DNA of 64,000 nt from Daedaleopsis sinensis (Eukaryota > Basidiomycota > Agaricomycetes > Polyporales > Polyporaceae), in NCBI GenBank assembly GCA_033807695.1, contig CM066304.1, positions 3,906,001 to 3,970,000 on the forward strand, read 5' to 3'. Of this stretch, positions 59,102 to 64,000 are shown piece after piece. Position numbers and translations under genes: made by a program. Each line of letters opens with the position of its first letter. The first letter of the stretch is position 1. The notes under the pieces are model-generated. The model was not told the DNA's origin. It did no database searches and was given only the letters and a program-made list of their open reading frames with translations.

Positions 59102-61378
59102 TATGAGAAGAGAGATTAAGCGGGAGTACGGTTGCAGAGAAGTGATTAGTCAGGCCGGTCTGGACGAGGACCGTGCTGGTGCGGGCTCTAACGTGGACGT
59201 CGTCGTTGACAGCGCGGAAAGGGCGAAGAACGACGAGGAGGGATGTGCTGGCGACGTCGGATGTCGACGGTCGGGGAGAGGTGATGAAGGTAAAGAGGCG
59301 AAAAGTCAGGAGGACGGGGACTCTTGATAAAAAGCGAGATAACATAGGCCGCCGGCGTCGGGCCAATCACAGCGCGTCCATTAGGGGCAGTGCGGGCAGG
59401 CGTCTATCAGGGATGCGGCCGCTTAAGTATTATCATATCTTATCACCACCCCTTGTCCGAGTTGCGACGTGTTGCCCGCCCTCCTCCTCCCAGAGTGAGA
59501 TCTTCCGGTTCATTCGTGCAAGCTATGCATCTGTCCTATGTATACACTACAGCTTGACTGACAGCCTGTGTCCAGGTGTACCAGGGACTTACGCAACAGA
59601 AGCCCTGCATCTATGAGCGGGACGCCCTAATTTCGGATACACAAGATCTTATCCCGTCAGTGATCCTGGTTTCCGAGATAACTTCAAGTAACCGTCGTCC
59701 ATGGTTCTCCGATCACATCTCGAGCGCCGGTACATTTATAGTCTATAGACTCTTGTAGACTCTGGACTTACCCTACAAGCCATTCTGCCACAAGCTACTA
59801 AGAATCTGCACCCTCGAACTCTTGTCGAACTCACCCAGTTCAGAGACTGAGCCTTGTAGATTGCTCCCTGGACGCCTCTCAGCCCCATCCAGGCAGGACG
59901 TCCGTGAGACAAATTCACAATTTCTCCGCATCATGACGAAAGTCGGCCGATCGCCCTCAAGCGCAAGCCCAAACCCGGGGCGATGGAAACAATTCTCAGC
60001 GCTTACATCGTATCCAACCGGTGCTCGCTCTATAGCCCTTCGCTAGCCGTCTTATGTCAGCTTATATCGACTGGTTCCAGCTGGGGCGTCAGAGAACCCT
60101 AGTCGAGGCTGTCACCACGCAACTTTCCAGGTCTTATCTTGTCCTTATTTCGCCCACTCTGCTCTCATCGCTGTGAAATGTTCCGGACAGCGCGCGAACG
60201 ATTGTATACATAGGTAAAGTTAGCGTCATCATTCATGCACTGAAGCAAACTCCTCCGCGTCTGCCAAGTCACTGGGGTCTGCTCAGGTGCCAGGAGGGAG
60301 CTCGAGGCTCGAGCCAGCATCCCGTTGGGACTCGTGATCTCGCACCAGGTGCGTTTGGCGACGACGGCCAATTTATTTGCGCTACTGATGAGGTGCGGTA
60401 GCGTCCGAGCTCGTAATAAGAACGTGGAGACGATCTACAGTCACACGGGAACACGCTCTAAGATATCAGGAAAGGCGACAAATGGACTTACACGTCCAAA
60501 TTACCCTGTTCTCGTGCATTTTACTTTGGGCGAGCTTCATCATGCATCCAATGCTTAAGCACCGTCCCTATTGTGTCCAGAACATTTGCCTTGTACGATG
60601 CTCTTCATTCTCTAGACTCTCAGGCTATGTACACTGCCCTGTGAACAGTTCGGAAGAAGTCACTGGAGCGCTGCCAGATATCAATATCTCTGCTGTCCGT
60701 TCCCGCTCGGAGAGGTTGTAACCGCTGTGCGGGCACCGAGAAGCAAACGTGCAATTGCCAATGACACAGGGAGTCGTGACTTGTTTCATCTGAACGATTT
60801 TCGTACACTTACATACAGTGCACGTCTTGTTCTCAAGTTGATCATTTCAGGAATGACTCGAGGACTTGACCGTACCGTGCCATAGATTGCGTGCTCCCCA
60901 GGTGCACCCTACTCTTTGTACTTGCGTATCACCTCGGTCGAGTCTTCGCGGTCACACGTCCTGATACGATGCTCAGCTGCAGCAGGTGACGGTCTGTATG
61001 ATTGCGGTACTACCCTCCAGATTGATTTCAGTAACTCAGGCATCGTAGAGGCCGCGTGCCAGTTGCACAACTTTATCTCCCATGGCCATATGTGTGCTGT
61101 CAGACATCGCTGGCTCATTTGAACTTAAATCATGCAGATTGCAAGGTTCCTGTACATATGAAGTACTCGATCGAGTAGTACATAGGGTTAATTCCGAGTC
61201 TAGACTGAGTCTAAGTCTTAAGAACAAGTTCCAACTTCCAAGTATTGCCAGTAATCGAACAGGCGCTGGACATTACATGGGCGCCTGGGTCACGTGGTAA
61301 TTTGGTGCGGTGGCTTCTTGTCGATAGCAGAGGTTTTACGCCAGACATCCGACCGGCCCCCCTCAAGTTCAAGACACA
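59102..61378. other. About 2.3 kb without recognisable genes
   Basis: Divergent promoter region between the GATA gene (-) and eL37 (+). Clustered GATA cores lie at about 59430-59455 (TTATC twice) and near 59648. Open frames up to about 100 codons on both strands show no family resemblance. No RNA gene recognised. Confidence 0.45.
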
Positions 61379-62175
61379 ATGGTGAGTCCATGCCCGTGTT
61401 ATGCATGCCGGAAGGACATCCACGCTGTCAAGATGCGTCGTATCGTTTGAACGGAGTGGATTCGTGGAGTTGGAGGGGTGGATTGACCGGATCGACTTTG
61501 GATGACGGTCTGGGCTGCTGGGATGTCCTGCTGGCTTTCGACCCCCTTCTCGTTTCTACGCTTTCGCCGCGACTAACAGCTGCTTTCTCCACGTAGACGA
61601 AAGGTTTGTGCGCGATGACTGGGATGCTACGGAGATGACGGGACTGATCGGTATGTTCATTGACGGTGCATAGGTACCACCTCTTTCGGGTGTGTTTAGT
61701 TGTCATTTCCTTCATCGCAATCATCCTCACAACACTCCTCTGTTCATAGTAAGCGGCACACGAAGTCCCACACCCTCTGCAGGCGGTGTGGCAACCGTGC
61801 TTTCCACAAGCAGCACAAGGGTACGTTCCTCCTGAGTTCAACCCCGATTTTTCCCTCGCACTGTACCATACACGCTCCCCTCCCCAATCCCACAAATCGT
61901 CAATGAATTGTTCATTCATTCCATGTTCGCAGAGTGCGCGCAGTGCGGCTACCCCAGTGCGAAGCTCCGTTCGTTCGAGTGGGGCCAGAAGGCCAAGCGC
62001 CGAAAGACGACCGGCACTGGTCGCATGCGTTACTTGAAGACCGTATCGAGGCGGTTCAAGAACGGCTTCAGGTGTGTGCTCTGTCACGCTCTACTTCCCC
62101 AACATCGACTGATGTCTCATGTTTAGGGAGAACACTCGGGCGGTCAAGCGGACCAAGACGACGACGGAGGCATAA
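61379..62175 (+). CDS. RPL37: 60S ribosomal protein eL37
   Basis: Large-subunit zinc-ribbon ribosomal protein. Six coding exons: 61379-61381 (the ATG alone), 61597-61603 (7 nt), 61674-61689 (16 nt), 61750-61820, 61933-62071 and 62127-62175. They join in frame to 94 residues. Reads [60 protein letters not shown], and ends [13 protein letters not shown]. The two CxxC pairs (CRRC, CAQC) are the zinc ligands of this family. The start is forced by the conserved MTKGT N-terminus, which only the ATG / ACGAAAG / GGTACC splice path supplies. A 219-codon antisense open frame over it is a shadow. Confidence 0.95.
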
Positions 62176-62486
62176 TCATCTGCATAGGCATGACTCGCAT
62201 GATCGACTGTACCGCACGAGCCGGTGGCTCACCTTCGTCTCGCATCGCACCGCACTCTCCGTATATGTCTTGCCCCTCTGTATACTGCTCCAAACACATC
62301 GGCACACTGCCACCTACTGCACAAAATACATGCGCCATGCCATGCCCTCGAGTCTATGCATGCCTTCCCTGGTTGCATCCTCAGATTTGTCGCGCAGGTT
62401 CTCAAGGTTTGTTACTTTCCCGACGGCTCGTGGTGGGTTCTTGTCGGTGGCTATTGTACGAACAACAAGTGTCTACGCCTCTAGCA

Positions 62487-63980
62487 TCACTCCCAATCAG
62501 ATAAATCGTCTCCGAGGTCGTCCTCTCCCAAGAGCTGCATCGAGGCGTCGCCTTGATGTCCAGCTTGCAGCAGAATGTCGGCAAGAGTCATACTGTTGCT
62601 CTCGTAAACGTCGTCCTCTCCCGCCTCGCCACCCGTATCGCTATCTACGTAGCGAACAGCCTGAACCTCTTCAATCAGTTCATTCGTAATTTCGTCTTCG
62701 TCTTCTTCGAGTTCGGGGGCGGTCTGTAGATGCAGACTTGGCAAGCGGGGTAAGTCGACACGCTCGTACTTCTCGATGTCGAACGACTGTCGCGGCAAAC
62801 CCTTCTTCACGCTGGAAAGGAGCGTCCCGCGCGTGATCTGGGCCCGTGCTCTCGCTGGGGTGCGCGGGCCTGTGCGTGTGCAATCGGGAGTCTCTTCGTC
62901 TTCGTCCTCGGTGTCCGAGCGGTCTTGCACCGATTGCGCGATCTATACAAGCAACGTGATCAGCTGGCCACGAGTCCTTGCTAGCTCGGGCTGCGAAGTG
63001 GAGGAGGGCGAAGTATCGTACCCGAAAGATGTCGGCCTCGTCTCCGCGGCCGAACATCGTCGACCGCCGCGTCCTCGCCGCGGACGCGCGGCGGGACATC
63101 CTGCGTGCCCTCGCGCCCGCGTCTGCCCCGCCTCGCTTGTTCGATACAGCCCCAGACGGGATCCGCGGCCGCGCTTGTGCGGCGCGCGGTACCTCTCTGT
63201 GCTTCGGATGCGGGGGCGCAGCGGCGGATCGCATTCGCAGCGTGTTCGTTTTCGTGTTCTTCCCCGAGCCTGCGGGCTGGGTGGGCGCCACTGTCGTCCG
63301 GTGCTGCGGAATGCGGGTGCGCTCCTGGGCGGGGTCCCACTCCGCATCGGACGTGAGCATGGGAAGGGAAGGGGGATCGGCGGTGAAGGGCGGGAGGACG
63401 GTGGCACGGATGTGCGCGATGCGTTCCTCGACGGTGTGCTCTGTGTTCGACGGCGCGGAGGGGGAGGTATCGGGGGGCTTCTGCGGTGACGGCGGAAGAT
63501 AGATGTAAGCGGGAGATACAGGGAGATACAGGAGTAGTACTCGCAGCAGGACAGACTCGAACGAAGAGAACCGGGATCGAGAGGGATCACTGTACATACC
63601 TGGAAGTCGACTGGCGTCCCGGCTCTCCTTTGCCACAGGCCCGCATCGAGGCGGATGCTCGCCTTGCGCGAAGACTGACGCGAGGTTTCTTCCTTGGCCT
63701 TGGCCTTCTGCAGGCGGTGCTGGAGCTGCCCATGTACGCTCTGCGCACTCGTCAACGCCGCCTGCAACGCCGTCTGTATCTTCTCAATGGCAGTGAGCCG
63801 CTCGACAACCGCGTGCGGTGAGGAGCCTGATTCTTCCGCAGGTGCTTGGCTGAGATCTTGGCTTGCGGTAGACGACGAGGGGCTGGATTTGGGGAAGAGC
63901 GGCAGCCTGAGGGCGTGAAGCTGGGCAGGATGGTGCGCCGCGGCGATGGGCAACGGCTGGGACAGAATCTCTGGTCCTGT
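62487..63980 (-). CDS. Unrecognised acidic protein, 5' part outside window
   Basis: Visible exons on the - strand: 63980-63600, a middle exon ending at 63022, and 62942-62487 (stop). The first visible exon opens after a CTGCAG acceptor with TGPEILSQPLPIAAAHHPAQ, so the gene begins beyond 64000; the long open frame seen to 63953 starts only with TTG. It contains a helical, coiled-coil-like segment (VVERLTAIEKIQTALQAALT), then VHGQLQHRLQKAKAKEE and RLDAGLWQRRAGTPVDFQ. The middle exon has EERIAHIRATVLPPFTADPP and a basic stretch. The last exon is acidic (TEDEDEETPD, ELEEDEDEITNELIEE) and ends MTLADILLQAGHQGDASMQL and DDLGDDLSDWE. It resembles a cytoskeletal or spindle-associated subunit only in general character; I cannot assign a family. 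Acceptor of the middle exon is uncertain. Confidence 0.6.
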
Positions 63981-64000
63981 CTGCAGGGGGCAGGGGTCGT

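Noticed and set aside
61428..62087. 219-codon open frame antisense to eL37
   Set aside because: Exact shadow of the conserved eL37 exons; reads through their introns.
62943..63953. 336-codon open frame as a complete gene at the right edge
   Set aside because: Its start is TTG and its second half runs through introns; the real gene continues past 64000 and switches frame between exons.

Overview
The window is nuclear DNA from a filamentous basidiomycete, most likely an Agaricomycete (possibly Polyporales). The evidence is GC-rich sequence, genes cut by many short GT-AG introns (about 50-70 nt), and families typical of mushroom-forming fungi: a DUF6534 membrane protein, a FunK1-type kinase relic, a fungal HNH protein, CFEM GPI-anchored proteins and paired pirins. 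There are no operons. Gene models below come from reading exons by eye with GT-AG junctions.

Left third (1-26.2 kb), + strand unless noted: a 5'-truncated BUB3 checkpoint gene; CFEM protein 1; a small TMEM170-like membrane protein (-); an ATP-dependent DNA ligase of the fungal lineage with a long C-terminal tail (-); pirin 1 (-); about 4 kb without genes; a DUF6534 multi-pass membrane protein; a frameshifted FunK1 kinase relic (-); a small cysteine-rich secreted protein; CFEM protein 2 (-), a paralogue of CFEM 1; a decayed pirin fragment; intact pirin 2; and a frameshifted HNH gene (-).

Middle (27.05-56.1 kb): a large tandem array. A unit of 8465 bp is present as two full near-identical copies, a third of 8443 bp that is near-identical only in its first ~5.25 kb, and a fourth partial copy that runs into unique sequence. 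Every unit has a full-length gene for an Opi1-type transcriptional repressor on the - strand, so there are four OPI1 copies. It is followed by about 4 kb of gene-poor, GC-rich DNA full of short internal repeats and a strong hairpin, then a small two-exon gene of unknown function (+). The fourth OPI1 lies beside the intact two-finger GATA factor (SRE/SreA/Urbs1 type). The upstream part of each full unit still carries the 3' flank and last bases of that GATA gene, so copy 4 marks the ancestral locus and the others are derived.

Right end (56.1-64 kb): the iron-responsive GATA repressor gene (-), with an exact match to the known SRE binding consensus inside its second intron; about 2.3 kb without genes; the ribosomal protein eL37 gene (+), with an ATG-only first coding exon and a 7-nt microexon; and the 3' part of an unrecognised acidic coiled-coil-like gene (-) that runs off the window.

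The most unusual feature is the amplification of a negative regulator (OPI1) next to an iron-responsive GATA repressor, with paired GATA motifs in each OPI1 upstream region. That invites a test of an iron-phospholipid regulatory link. A false tandem expansion in the assembly must be excluded first.
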